This document shows positions 9,161 to 17,781 of a stretch of DNA of 64,000 nt, one piece after another; the stretch's first letter is position 1, and each line of letters opens with the position of its first letter. Position numbers and translations under genes: made by a program. Under the pieces are notes generated by a model. That model made no database searches. It was not told where the DNA came from and saw nothing but the letters and a program-made list of their open reading frames with translations. Origin of the DNA: Saccharolobus caldissimus (GTDB lineage: Archaea; Thermoproteota; Thermoprotei_A; Sulfolobales; Sulfolobaceae); contig NZ_AP025226.1 in assembly GCF_020886315.1 (NCBI RefSeq), positions 1,142,001 through 1,206,000 on the forward strand, written 5' to 3'.

Positions 9161-9367
9161 AGTGTGGATAACAATTTTGTTAACGCAGTATAAATTATAT
9201 AAAGTATAATTTTATTTCAATTCACCACAAGATTTATCAGTTAATAAAATATAGTATTGTAACTTTAACCCTGTCAAAAATTTTTATTCTGAATCAGAGA
9301 GTTTAAATGATATAACTTTAAGGAAATTTTAACCAAATTTCAAATGAACGAAATTGTTGTCCACACT
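9161..9367. mobile_element. Non-autonomous (MITE-like) derivative of the IS6-type element at 47990
   Basis: The 207-base segment begins AGTGTGGATAACAATTTTGT and ends AAATTGTTGTCCACACT. Its left 45 bases match the right end of the complete IS at 47990-48821 in inverse orientation. Its right 35 bases match the left end of that IS, including the subterminal ATTTCAAATGAA. The transposase gene is gone, so this is an internally deleted copy that could be moved only in trans. No clear target duplication is visible. Confidence 0.82.
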
Positions 9368-9417
9368 TAGAATAGTAGTAGAATTTTTCACGTAAGAAAA
9401 TAATGGTAAAGAAACCT

Positions 9418-9590
9418 CTACCTCTCTACATCCTCTATGGAGATTAAAATATCGTAAGTTCCCTTCTTGTAACCTTTCCTCTCCGTAATCCTATCAATCT
9501 CTAGAATCGGCTTCAGCAATAATCTTCGTAACTCTTTAAATATCTTATTCGTGATGTTAATATTTCTCTCAGTCAAGAGTAAATATTTGG
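9418..9590 (-). pseudogene. 3' fragment of an unrecognised gene
   Basis: About 57 codons stay open to the stop at 9418-9420 with a normal Lys/Arg/Ile-rich composition and a C-terminus reading GTYDILISIEDVER. A stop upstream and the absence of a good start suggest the tail of a truncated gene. No family is recognised. It lies between a non-autonomous element and broken vapBC, in line with decay of this interval. Confidence 0.3.
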
Positions 9591-9625
9591 TTAAACTTTT
9601 TAAACATTGATTTAACTTATATTAT

Positions 9626-9866
9626 ATGGTTTATCAAATAAAGTTAAGAAAGAAAGGTATAATTATCTTACCTAAAGACGTTAGGGAAAAAACTTGACAT
9701 AAAGGAAAACGATATATTAATAGGTGAGATTAAAGGTGGAGAGTTAGTTCTACGTCCCTTGAAACCTAAAATAGTAAGAGTTGATCCGAAAGTAGTGGAG
9801 GAAGCCCTTAAGGAAGAAGAGGAGGCTGAAAGGAGAAAAGAGGAGGAAATATTTAATGATAGTTGA
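9626..9866 (+). pseudogene. vapB: vapB antitoxin (AbrB-type), frameshifted
   Basis: The frame opens MVYQIKLRKKGIIILPKDVR, a typical SpoVT/AbrB DNA-binding start. It hits a stop at about 9692 and continues in the next frame with DIKENDILIGEIKGGELVLR and an acidic, helical tail (EEALKEEEEAERRKEEE). A single extra A in the run GAAAAAAC near 9688 explains the shift. The tail overlaps the start of the vapC remnant, as in intact vapBC operons. A sequencing error in the homopolymer is possible, but the partner toxin is truncated too, so real decay is more likely. Confidence 0.72.
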
Positions 9867-9912
9867 CACTGGAGTTCTAATAGAGTATATAATAGGGGTC
9901 GGACTTTCATAG
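9856..9912 (+). pseudogene. vapC: vapC toxin (PIN domain), truncated after 18 codons
   Basis: The start MIVDTGVLIEYI is the first strand of a VapC PIN nuclease with its first catalytic Asp. The frame then runs into unrelated DNA and stops at 9912. It overlaps the vapB remnant by 11 bases, the usual vapBC arrangement. The rest of the toxin has been lost, probably by the rearrangement that brought in the DUF1286 gene. Confidence 0.7.
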
Positions 9913-9918
9913 GGTTTC

Positions 9919-10302
9919 ATGATATTTCATATTAACCCTCGTCCTCATTCCCCCTATCTGGCCCCCACGCCTAGGAGTGTTTTTTGGGGTTTTATTGCTT
10001 CAATACCGGTAATAGTGGTATTGAGCTTATTATATGGTGTATTATTTAATGCTCAAATTTTGGCAACGCTAATTGGGGGAATTTTAGTTGGCCCATCACA
10101 CATGCTTCTTGATGTATTCACAGAAAGGGGAATATACATAAAGAAGAACGGTAAATGGAGGAGGTTCGCATTAGCACACTTCTCCTACGATAACCCCTTA
10201 GCAAATGGATTAGCAATACTAGCAGGAGTTATAATGCTGTTTGCAGCACTTTATTTGCATAACTACCATTTCTACTATCATTATTACAAATATTATTTCT
10301 GA
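9919..10302 (+). CDS. DUF1286 family membrane protein (metal-dependent hydrolase-like), perhaps N-terminally truncated
   Basis: The 127-residue product resembles DUF1286 proteins of Sulfolobales and their plasmids, which are related to YdjM-like membrane metal-dependent hydrolases. Two or three membrane segments are visible (residues 23-45, 48-65 and 93-112). Between them lies HMLLDVFTERG with the His and Asp expected of a metal site, plus a basic stretch KKNGKWRRF. The function is unknown. The gene lies directly behind the truncated vapC, and the first 15 residues may be out of the junction rather than native. A His/Tyr-rich tail ends the protein. Confidence 0.6.
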   Translation: MIFHINPRPHSPYLAPTPRSVFWGFIASIPVIVVLSLLYGVLFNAQILATLIGGILVGPSHMLLDVFTERGIYIKKNGKWRRFALAHFSYDNPLANGLAILAGVIMLFAALYLHNYHFYYHYYKYYF

Positions 10303-10373
10303 AGAGATAATAAACGAAAATAGAAAAGATCTTTAAATGTGTTTTCTATATCTTTTATCGTGGTTTGTAAGGA

Positions 10374-10614
10374 ATGGAAGTTAAGGATTATGAGGAGTTC
10401 TACCAAAGAAATGAGTGTTGAAGATTTTCAAGATTATATAATTAAGGAGTTCACAAAACCTAAGGTTAGAAGGAGTATTAGGGAAACGCTGAAACTTCTA
10501 ATTAGCAACCCTTTTGCTTATGCTAGAGAAAAATTAGGTAGTGATATTTTCGGGAATCAAATGTTCTCCATTGAAGTAACAAAGGATATAAGGATACTTT
10601 ACAGCGTTGATTAA
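10374..10614 (+). pseudogene. RelE/ParE-like toxin remnant
   Basis: The C-terminal half (10414-10614) ends QMFSIEVTKDIRILYSVD, which fits the last strands of RelE/ParE toxins. The normal final strand with its catalytic residues is missing. A better N-terminus lies in another frame from the ATG at 10374 (MEVKDYEEFYQRNE), implying a frameshift near 10417. In the open frame the first usable start is the ATG at 10390. It lies in the same decayed toxin-antitoxin patch as the vapBC remnant. An intact short gene is a less likely alternative. Confidence 0.4.
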
Positions 10615-10629
10615 AAAATTGTATCGTGT

Positions 10630-10779
10630 TTATTTGGAGGATTGGGTCTCATAAGGAGGCTTACGGGAGAGATTAGCCTTCTTTTCAACCTCATCAAAGA
10701 ACTTATCTATTTCTTTCTCGTTTTCAAACTCAATATAAGCGTAACTTTTGCCGTTCTTCTTAACCAATCCAGTCTTCAT
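10630..10779 (-). CDS. 49-residue charged protein, unknown
   Basis: The ATG at 10779 opens MKTGLVKKNGKSYAYIEFEN, followed by a Glu/Lys-rich helix (EKEIDKFFDEVEKK) and a Pro-rich end. Codon use is like that of neighbouring genes and the frame is unbroken. No family is recognised. It is convergent with the RelE-like remnant, 15 bases away, and might be a small antitoxin-type protein, but this is inference from position only. Confidence 0.5.
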   Translation of the reverse strand: MKTGLVKKNGKSYAYIEFENEKEIDKFFDEVEKKANLSRKPPYETQSSK

Positions 10780-11174
10780 ATGTATAAACTATGCAAAGAG
10801 GTTATTAAAGCAATATGCTAATTGAATTTTCTCTTAGTGATTTTTGAAAAATTGTTAAGTAAGAAGGAATAACATTTATTTTTTGGATCCCGGCTTCTTT
10901 TTATGTGTTAGAAAAATTGAATAAGCTCTAGTTTACTGAAAAATTCTTTCTTCTATTTTCCTAATCTCATCTAACTTTGTATAATGTACAATAAATACAA
11001 GTAAATAGCAATATAATGCAGCATAAATACGATATACATTGATTAAAATATATTGTAATATGATAATGTATTTGAATTGAGTTAATTATTTCTATAACTG
11101 AGCAAATCTGTGTAATTGAAATATAAGTGTACGTATAAATATTTGTGGAAATATTTATTACAATACCTATAATA

Positions 11175-11279
11175 ATGAAAAATAAGAAAGACTTTCTTAC
11201 CCATATTTTATCGGAAAGAATCCACGTGGTAATGTTAGTTGATACTATGCTTAAAGTTGACCGAAAGGTTTATCACTGA
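11175..11279 (+). CDS. 34-residue ORF, copy 1 of a dispersed sequence (copy 2 at 53309-53370, broken)
   Basis: The frame ends HVVMLVDTMLKVDRKVYH. A roughly 62-base stretch of it recurs at 53309-53370 at about 85 percent identity. There a one-base insertion breaks the same frame (MLANTMLEV then stop). Conservation of codon-wise similarity suggests that both descend from a protein-coding gene. The family is not recognised and this copy is probably also a remnant. Confidence 0.35.
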   Translation: MKNKKDFLTHILSERIHVVMLVDTMLKVDRKVYH

Positions 11280-11300
11280 GCGCCCCTCTTTAATGTTATA

Positions 11301-11369
11301 GGGGACCGGGAGGTTATAGTATTCTAATCAAGGTTGCGTATTGGTCGATATTTTGTCCTCTCGATCCCC
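11301..11369 (+). ncRNA. Candidate structured RNA with a 13-bp GC-rich stem
   Basis: GGGGACCGGGAGG (11301-11313) can pair with CCTCTCGATCCCC (11357-11369), with one mismatch and one G-U pair, across a 43-base loop. In an AT-rich genome such GC-rich stems often mark RNA genes. The following TTTAAG gives little of a terminator. No C/D or H/ACA box is obvious, so the class is open. The orientation is a guess. Confidence 0.35.
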
Positions 11370-11779
11370 TTTAAGTATTAAAGCTTTTTACTTGAAGAAA
11401 AATTCAAAATTACTCAAGAGTTACCATTTTTAAAGTTCTCTATTAACTTGAATATAAATTTATTGAATTATTTGCGTTCGAGATAGTCTCTTAAGTGCAG
11501 AGTATTTAGTGAGGGACTCCAATCCTGTCAAAGGTATGGGGAACGTATTGGGGGCAATGAAGTTCCTCGGCTTAAGCTTTTCCTTAACTTTCACCCTTTT
11601 TTAACTCTTTAATGATATTAGACAAAAAGTATTAATAATATGGATAAACGTAATTTTTCTCTCCTCAAACATCACTGTACTAAATCCTATGAAGCGTAAA
11701 CGTTTAGAAAAAATTCTTAATAATTATTAAATTTAATTAGTATTTCTATTTATAAAAATTAATAAATATTTTAAAAGGT

Positions 11780-12775
11780 TTATTCTCTTAAACGTCTAGG
11801 TAAAAGTAATGATTCTAGGTAAGAAATATCTTTAAGTATTTTAGCAAATTTACCTTCGACATAATTTTCCCCAAAGTCCCCAAAGAATTCATTTCTAATT
11901 CGGATTATCGTAGCTAATCTTTTAGGTTTAAATTCTATTTCATTACCTAATATGTTCTTCATGGCTACTCTTCCAGCAGTAACTGCAATATCTGCAGTCA
12001 TTGGAATTTCCTTATCTTCAAATGTTACACAATCACCTGCGCCATAAACGTCATTATATTCAATTGACTTAAGATTTTTGTCTACGAGTAGTCTATGATT
12101 TTTATTAGCATGTAAATTGCCTATTATTTGTGGTCCTTTTAAACCTCCTGCGAAAATAGTTAATTCAGTTTTAATCTCACCATAACTTGTGACTACAGAA
12201 TCTTTTTTGATTTCTATAGCTTCTACTCCTAACATTAGATTGACTCCTAACTCCCTTAATAGATCTTCAGCCTTTTTTGACGAGGCGGTAGACATAGTTG
12301 GTAGTAATCTATTTCTTCTTTGAATTAAAGTGATCTTCTTCCCCTTTATATTCCCAGCTAACTCTACACCAGTTGCGCCTCCCCCTATGATAGTTATATC
12401 CTTAACTTCATTTAATCTTCTCTTTAACTCTATAGCATCTTCTAATGTTTCTATTTTGTGCGCATACTCTTTAGCTCCTTTTAATCGTGGAAGATTTTGA
12501 TGATGACCTAAGCTTACTATAAGTTTATCATAAGTTAATTCCTTACTATTATCAATTATAACTTTCTTATATTTAAAATCAATTTTTTGCACATTTCCAA
12601 TTATAACTTTCTTATATTTTACTATAATATCTTCTAATTTCTTCATTCCACATATAAAATCAATTATCCATGGCGTTAAGAGAAAATAGTCCTTTCTGTC
12701 AATTACTAAGGAATTTTCTTTATTTTGATTATAAGCTGAAACTCCTGCGAATCCTCCGCCTAAGATAAGTATCAT
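11780..12775 (-). CDS. NDH-2-like FAD/NAD(P)-disulfide oxidoreductase
   Basis: A 331-residue flavoprotein of the NADH:quinone oxidoreductase type 2 / sulfide:quinone oxidoreductase group. The FAD dinucleotide fold is at the N-terminus (ILILGGGFAGVSA), the second GxGxxG fold near residue 130 (TIIGGGATGVELAG), and the conserved VYGAGDC FAD-phosphate motif near residue 243. No sulfide-oxidising cysteine pair is seen, so an NADH or electron-transfer role is favoured. It begins directly after the stop of the PoxB-like gene (TAA-ATG, no spacer), so the two are co-transcribed. This suggests that electrons from pyruvate oxidation pass through this flavoprotein to the quinone pool. Confidence 0.85.
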   Translation of the reverse strand: MILILGGGFAGVSAYNQNKENSLVIDRKDYFLLTPWIIDFICGMKKLEDIIVKYKKVIIGNVQKIDFKYKKVIIDNSKELTYDKLIVSLGHHQNLPRLKGAKEYAHKIETLEDAIELKRRLNEVKDITIIGGGATGVELAGNIKGKKITLIQRRNRLLPTMSTASSKKAEDLLRELGVNLMLGVEAIEIKKDSVVTSYGEIKTELTIFAGGLKGPQIIGNLHANKNHRLLVDKNLKSIEYNDVYGAGDCVTFEDKEIPMTADIAVTAGRVAMKNILGNEIEFKPKRLATIIRIRNEFFGDFGENYVEGKFAKILKDISYLESLLLPRRLRE

Positions 12776-14425
12776 TTAAATGCCCTCTAATTTCTCTCTA
12801 AATATTGAAAGAACGTATTCTCCAACTTGCTTGAACGTTAGTTTAGGTGGCATTGGTCTCTCATTTGGATCTACTATTGCATCTAAAAGTGCAGGTCCTT
12901 TAGTGTTTAGAAAATCTTCTATTATTTCCTCAGCCTCTTTCGGCTCTTCTAATCTAAATCCTTTAAATCCAATAGATTCAGCTATCTTTATGAAATCTGG
13001 GTTATATAAATCGACTCCCCATTCTGGGTATCCCATTACTTCTTGTTCAAATTTTATCATTCCTAATTTAGAATTATTATAAACGATTATTTTAACTGGA
13101 AGATCATATTTCTTAGCAGTTATCATTTCCATCATGGTCATAGTAAAACCTCCATCTCCTACAAAAGAAATAACTTGTCTTTTGTTTTCTACAGCAAAAG
13201 AAGCTCCTACACTTCCTGGGACTCCAATGCCCATTGAACCTAGCCAAGCAGAAAATATAAAGGTTTGCTCCCCTGAAGCTCTAAAGTGTCTAGCAGTCCA
13301 CATAGTCACATTTCCAGTATCAGTAACTATTACCGCGTCTTTCTTACACTTCTGGGAAACTATATAAGCTACTCTCTGAGGTTTCATTGGTTTATCTAAG
13401 TTATTCTCCTGCTTACTTATAGAATCTAGCCAATCTTCTTTCTTTCCTTTTAACTCTTTATAAAATTTATCTGATTTCTCCTCGACATCTATATTTAGGA
13501 ACTCAGCAACTGGAATCGGATAAGAGAGATCAACATCTAACCTCTTACCTATATTAGAATTATCTATATCAACCTGTATTACTTTGGCACTCTTATTTAG
13601 AAAATTAACGTAAGGAAACGATGTGCCTAACATTATTAATAAATCAGCCTTATCCATCGCCTCTATGGAAGGCTTAGTTCCTAAAAGACCTATTCCGCCC
13701 ATAACTTTAGGATCTAAATCTGGTAAAATCCCCTTACCATTTAGTGCATATATTATTGGTGCTCCTATTTTTTCAGCAAACCTATTTATCTCTTTACTTA
13801 AGCCTCTGGTCCCTCCTCCAATTAGTAAAACTGGTTTCTCACTTTCTTTGATTAATTCCTTAGCTCTAGAAAAATCTATCGAATATTTAACTTTACCTAC
13901 TTCAGTATTCTTGCTACCCTTATATTCTGAAGACTTTCTGAGAGTATCTACTGGTAAATTTATGTGAGCTACTCCCCTTTTAGAAATAGCCTCTCTTATA
14001 GCCCTCCTTATTATATATTCCGCGTTTTCTGGATTAATTAAAATTTGATTATATACTGCCACATCATCAAATAACTTAGTTAGGTTCACTTCTTGAAAAT
14101 AATCGTGACCTATCATATCTGACTCTACTTGTCCAGTTAGCGCTATTACTGGAGCATGATCCATTTTTGCATCGTATAATCCATTTAATAAATGGATTGA
14201 TCCAGGACCAGAAGTTCCCATACACGCTGAAGGCTTGCCAGTTATTTTCGCTTCAACCGAGGCAGCAAAAGCTGCACCTTCTTCATGTCTTACCTGTACG
14301 TATTTTACTTTAGATTTCCTTATTGCGTCAACTAAAGGGTCAATGGAGTCTCCAGGAATGCCATATATTCTTTGAATTCCACTATCTTCTAATACTTTTA
14401 TTATTACTTCTGCAACTGATGGCAT
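12776..14425 (-). CDS. PoxB-like thiamine-diphosphate pyruvate oxidase (pyruvate:quinone oxidoreductase)
   Basis: A 549-residue ThDP enzyme with the three standard domains: Pyr (1-180, catalytic Glu in RHEEGAAFAA), central FAD-type domain (190-330) and PP domain with GDGGFTMTMMEM and VYNNSKLGM near residues 425-455. The similarity pattern follows PoxB (IYGIPGDSIDPL, SGPGSIHLLNGLYDA) more than acetolactate synthase. The C-terminal lipid-binding helix of bacterial PoxB is not apparent. The reaction would be decarboxylation of pyruvate to acetate and CO2 with electrons passed on, here possibly to the coupled NDH-2-like flavoprotein. An acetolactate-synthase-like activity is the alternative. Confidence 0.85.
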   Translation of the reverse strand: MPSVAEVIIKVLEDSGIQRIYGIPGDSIDPLVDAIRKSKVKYVQVRHEEGAAFAASVEAKITGKPSACMGTSGPGSIHLLNGLYDAKMDHAPVIALTGQVESDMIGHDYFQEVNLTKLFDDVAVYNQILINPENAEYIIRRAIREAISKRGVAHINLPVDTLRKSSEYKGSKNTEVGKVKYSIDFSRAKELIKESEKPVLLIGGGTRGLSKEINRFAEKIGAPIIYALNGKGILPDLDPKVMGGIGLLGTKPSIEAMDKADLLIMLGTSFPYVNFLNKSAKVIQVDIDNSNIGKRLDVDLSYPIPVAEFLNIDVEEKSDKFYKELKGKKEDWLDSISKQENNLDKPMKPQRVAYIVSQKCKKDAVIVTDTGNVTMWTARHFRASGEQTFIFSAWLGSMGIGVPGSVGASFAVENKRQVISFVGDGGFTMTMMEMITAKKYDLPVKIIVYNNSKLGMIKFEQEVMGYPEWGVDLYNPDFIKIAESIGFKGFRLEEPKEAEEIIEDFLNTKGPALLDAIVDPNERPMPPKLTFKQVGEYVLSIFREKLEGI

Positions 14426-14496
14426 AAAATAAATATTTTACTTATTCCTTTATAGTCTTTTTCATAATAGCTTCAACAGGCTTATAACTTCTCTCA

Positions 14497-15348
14497 ATGC
14501 AAAATATGAAAAACATTGAGAAAAGCTTGTATTATTATGAGACAAAACTTATAATAGATAATAAACTAAAGATGAACAAAATGGAAAGAATTAACTCAGT
14601 CTATGAGCTATCGTATTCATTATTGATGGTTATTGGTCCGTTCTCTGCTTTAATTTTATTGAGAGTTAAAGATTTAGTTCCTCTCATCGCTTTAATACCT
14701 TCCATTATTTTCTCGTTAATTATAGATAGAATTTTTATATATAATATTAAAACACATAATTTAAGTGATTTAAACTCGATTTTAAGAAATATTTCAGAAA
14801 ATGGAAAATTAATAAAAATATTTATTTTTTATATATTACTTGCAAACATTGGTTCTATAGTTAATTTAGCAATCATAAATATTTCTGAGAGATTACCGAT
14901 AACTACTAGCTTTATAACTAAATTCTCCTTGATAAATACTCTATTAGGATCGGGATCGTTAATTAGCAGCGTTGTAATAATTAAGAATAATTCTCTTAAT
15001 TCAAAATCAGTATTATTAAGTTGGATTATTTTATCTACTTATCCTTTCGTAATTTTTCTACTATATTACTTTAAATTTTATATTTTATTAACATATATTT
15101 TTCTTGCTTTTTCTTTTCTTAACGGATTCTTTAACTCCATATTATCAATATTTATAACGAGTAAAATACAAGAAAATTCAAAAGAATATATAGCTACAAC
15201 ATTTTCTATTCTAAATTTTATATCAAATATAATCAGTATACCGTTATTATATATAGAAGGATTATTTTATAGATATATCTTGATAATCCTAATAATTTCA
15301 TCATTATCTTTATTTGTTAGTATATCTATTCTCAAAAATCTTGGATAA
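14497..15348 (+). CDS. Polytopic membrane protein, possibly the remaining part of an MFS carrier
   Basis: A 283-residue, very Ile/Leu-rich protein with about eight membrane helices after a charged 45-residue N-terminus. The segment INSVYELSYSLLMVIGPFSA resembles the region between helices 4 and 5 of MFS carriers. It lacks the first helices and the loop 2-3 signature, so it may be a truncated transporter that is still open. It is divergent from the pyruvate oxidase operon. The substrate is unknown. The strong AT and Ile bias hints at relaxed selection. Confidence 0.55.
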   Translation: MQNMKNIEKSLYYYETKLIIDNKLKMNKMERINSVYELSYSLLMVIGPFSALILLRVKDLVPLIALIPSIIFSLIIDRIFIYNIKTHNLSDLNSILRNISENGKLIKIFIFYILLANIGSIVNLAIINISERLPITTSFITKFSLINTLLGSGSLISSVVIIKNNSLNSKSVLLSWIILSTYPFVIFLLYYFKFYILLTYIFLAFSFLNGFFNSILSIFITSKIQENSKEYIATTFSILNFISNIISIPLLYIEGLFYRYILIILIISSLSLFVSISILKNLG

Positions 15349-15487
15349 TTTTCGTAGATCTAAACATTAATTGAAAATGAAGATAACGTAAGCAATAAGC
15401 TATAAATTATTGTATGCAAAAATAGTTTTATAGATTATAAATACTATTTAAATTTAATTTGCTATTAACTTAGTGATTACATTACTT

Positions 15488-16231
15488 GATAGTGTCGTCA
15501 TTAGGGTATAAATTCTTGTATTACTAGGATTACTTATGGGTAGGAAGCTTGTAATTAGGCATGACATTTCTTGTCCCTCTTGTGGTAGTCATCATTTTGT
15601 TAAGTGTGGTAAGTCTTGGGGTAGGCAGGAGTTTTTGTGTAGGGATTGTGGTAAGCGTTTTTTGGGTGATACTTCTAGGCATCATTCTAGGAAGCTTAGG
15701 GAGGAGGCTTTGAGGTTATGTGCTAATGGTATGAGTATGAGGGCTATTGCTAGGGTTTTAAATGTTCCCTTGGGTACTATGTTCACAACGTTATGGTAAG
15801 CAAAGGTATGAGAAGTTAGTTGATTTGTGGGGTAAGGCTAAGGATTTGGTTAAGGGTAAGGTTGTTGGTGAGATGTGGACTTACTTGTTTAAGGCATTTT
15901 ACAAGTGGGTTTTCATTTGTTTCGTTTATACTTCCCTAGGCCTTTATTTTCAGTTGGTGATAGGGATGAGAGGGTCTTCAAGGAAATTTTGGAATATGCT
16001 CCAGAGGGTGGGTGAGTGATGATTATAATGTATACTTCTCCTTGAGGAATCATACCGTAGTCAAGTTTGTTAACCCTAATGAGTCTTTACACTCCTCGTT
16101 GAGGGATAGGCTCGTTAAGAGGGATACTAAGGCTGTAAGTAGGAGTTTGGAGATGATTAAGTATTCTCTAGCAATAGTCTTATGGGAGAGAAGGCTGATC
16201 CCTGAATTTATACCCTAATGACGACACTATC
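15488..16231. mobile_element. Decayed IS1-family element with intact ends (744 bp)
   Basis: The first and last 28 bases are perfect inverted repeats beginning GATAGTGTCGTCATTAGGGT. The 8-base sequence CATTACTT flanks both ends (15480-15487 and 16232-16239), a perfect target duplication. The contents match IS1 InsA/InsB. It is shorter than the 796-base ISC796 of Sulfolobus, so internal deletions are likely. Perfect ends with a ruined gene mean that it may still be moved in trans by an intact relative. Confidence 0.9.
15536..16218 (+). pseudogene. IS1-family transposase, broken by frameshifts
   Basis: Three overlapping frames carry successive parts. The first (15536-15799) has the InsA zinc ribbon (CPSCGSHHFVKCGKSWG, CRDCGKRF) and helix-turn-helix (MRAIARVLNVPLGT). 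The second (from about 15786) continues QRYEKLVDLWGKAKDLV and GEMWTY, where the first catalytic Asp appears replaced by Gly. The last (16012-16218) has NPNESLHSSLRDRLVKRDTK with the InsB C-terminus. At least two frameshifts and internal losses are needed to explain it. It is not functional. Confidence 0.88.
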
Positions 16232-16300
16232 CATTACTTTAACACTTAATCTTTCTTCTCTAATTTATATTTATTAATCTCAATAAGAGATAAATAGCTT

Positions 16301-17392
16301 ATGAAAAAAGATATTATAAGATTGTGGCAATTCTTAAAAAATATTGATGATATTAAGTGGAGTCAGCAAGAAGACAAGGGATATGAAGTAGTTAATAAAC
16401 ACTGGGAATATTGTGGAATTAATGAAAAACCTAATTATAATATAGAGAGTTATTATTTATCCCTTTGGTTAACCTATATATACGATTATAGGCAAAGAAC
16501 CGAATTATTATGGCCCGATACAGAAGATGAAAGCAGTGGCAAGGGTTTAGCTATAATGATGTATATTACATATTTATATATTGATCAAAAACTAGAAATT
16601 GAGAATATAAAACAAAAGGTTTATAATAGACAACTAGACCGACTTTGTATTTGTAGCCAGCTATGTATCCCAGCTAGGACTAATTGGAAATATCCTCTTC
16701 AAAGTCTATGGAGAACTTTAAAAATATTAAATAATTTTAATAGAAATATTGTAGAATTGATGAAATATGTATATAATATTGATGAAACAGAACCAATAAG
16801 AAACGTAGCATATGCACTATATCTTATTACGTATGATTTTAAAAAAGATGAAAATGAGGTAATGAGTATTTTATACGATAAAGAGCTATTTAAAAAGGAA
16901 AAATTGAAATGGAAGAAAAGTAAAAATTATTATCATAAAAGAGTATGGGCTGGCGTTAGGGACTTTTTTAAAGGATCATACAGTAAAGAATTCCTATCTA
17001 AATTAAATTGGAATAAATTATATTTAGAGCAATTAGAATTGCCAGGCGATATACATAACATTTATTTTATAGAAAATATAGGGCTAGATTCTTTATTAGA
17101 AGATATATTGGATGATATTCCAGATGATTATAGAGCTATGTTAAGGAAATTTTACGAAGAAAATAGAGATGCCTTAAGGCAAATGAATTTATATGTGGAA
17201 CAATTTGACGTGACTTATGATTATGATAGAGAAATGTGTAAAAAAGCTAGGTGTAAAATTTGCCCTTTATATGTAGGTCAGAAACATAAAATAAATTTAA
17301 ATAATATAATAAAGAAAATTTATCATAAAGAAAATTTAGAGAAAATAATAGAAATTACTCCAATTAGACTATGCAACGGATGGAATGGGTAA
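16301..17392 (+). CDS. Unknown 363-residue protein with C-terminal Cys cluster
   Basis: No family is recognised. The protein is charged and helical without membrane segments. The C-terminal part has CKKARCKICPLY near residue 313 and a later Cys in RLCNGWNG near residue 359, a spacing reminiscent of the iron-sulfur loop of DNA glycosylases. A second Cys group, LCICSQLC, lies near residue 115. A metal site is therefore plausible. The nearest neighbours are the IS1 element upstream and decayed DNA downstream; it has its own AT-rich promoter. It could be an accessory gene brought in with the surrounding mobile DNA. Confidence 0.65.
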   Translation: MKKDIIRLWQFLKNIDDIKWSQQEDKGYEVVNKHWEYCGINEKPNYNIESYYLSLWLTYIYDYRQRTELLWPDTEDESSGKGLAIMMYITYLYIDQKLEIENIKQKVYNRQLDRLCICSQLCIPARTNWKYPLQSLWRTLKILNNFNRNIVELMKYVYNIDETEPIRNVAYALYLITYDFKKDENEVMSILYDKELFKKEKLKWKKSKNYYHKRVWAGVRDFFKGSYSKEFLSKLNWNKLYLEQLELPGDIHNIYFIENIGLDSLLEDILDDIPDDYRAMLRKFYEENRDALRQMNLYVEQFDVTYDYDREMCKKARCKICPLYVGQKHKINLNNIIKKIYHKENLEKIIEITPIRLCNGWNG

Positions 17393-17781
17393 TAATTTAC
17401 AAAAATTAAGTGCTAGAAAGAGAGTATAATAATAGCATAATTATTTAAATTTTTAAATTAATTTTTATTATATATAGATTCTTATCAATCTTCTCTTACA
17501 CAAGACTAAAGTGATTAAATAATTCGTCACCTCTAAACAATCTAAGCTATCATCCCTTAACACATTAACTAATCCTAAAGTATGCTTATATTTAATATTT
17601 AAATATAACATAAATCACTTAAATTTAGATTTGATTTAAATTCTAGAACGAAAAGCAAAGATTTAGTTAATGAAATACTGTATGAATATTATATGTGAAT
17701 TATATAAAACAGATAAGCTCTTAAAAATATATAACGTAGCTTTCTTAACTTAATAGAACGTCTTAACTAGTTTTAATTTAA
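17393..17781. other. Intergenic region with a possible minus-strand gene remnant
   Basis: AT-rich. Between about 17470 and 17590 the minus strand can be read for some 38 codons (KYKHTLGLVNVLRDDSLDCL...) to a stop, with codon use that looks protein-like, but there is no start. It may be a tail of a lost gene. Nothing else is recognised. Confidence 0.35.

Larger units (their letters stand above)
10780..11779. other. 1-kb intergenic region with decayed coding and a candidate RNA
   Basis: No intact gene of normal size. It holds a repeated 34-codon frame (11175-11279) and a strong GC-rich stem (11301-11369), both listed separately. A short stretch near 11509-11600 can be read as VRDSNPVKGMGNVLGAMKF before a stop and looks like a fragment of a lost gene. 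The rest is AT-rich with no recognisable signal. Confidence 0.5.

Noticed and set aside
12780-13967. Several plus-strand frames of 77-114 codons opposite the pyruvate oxidase gene
   Set aside because: Antisense shadows with Ser/Pro-rich low-quality translations; the minus-strand enzyme is unambiguous.
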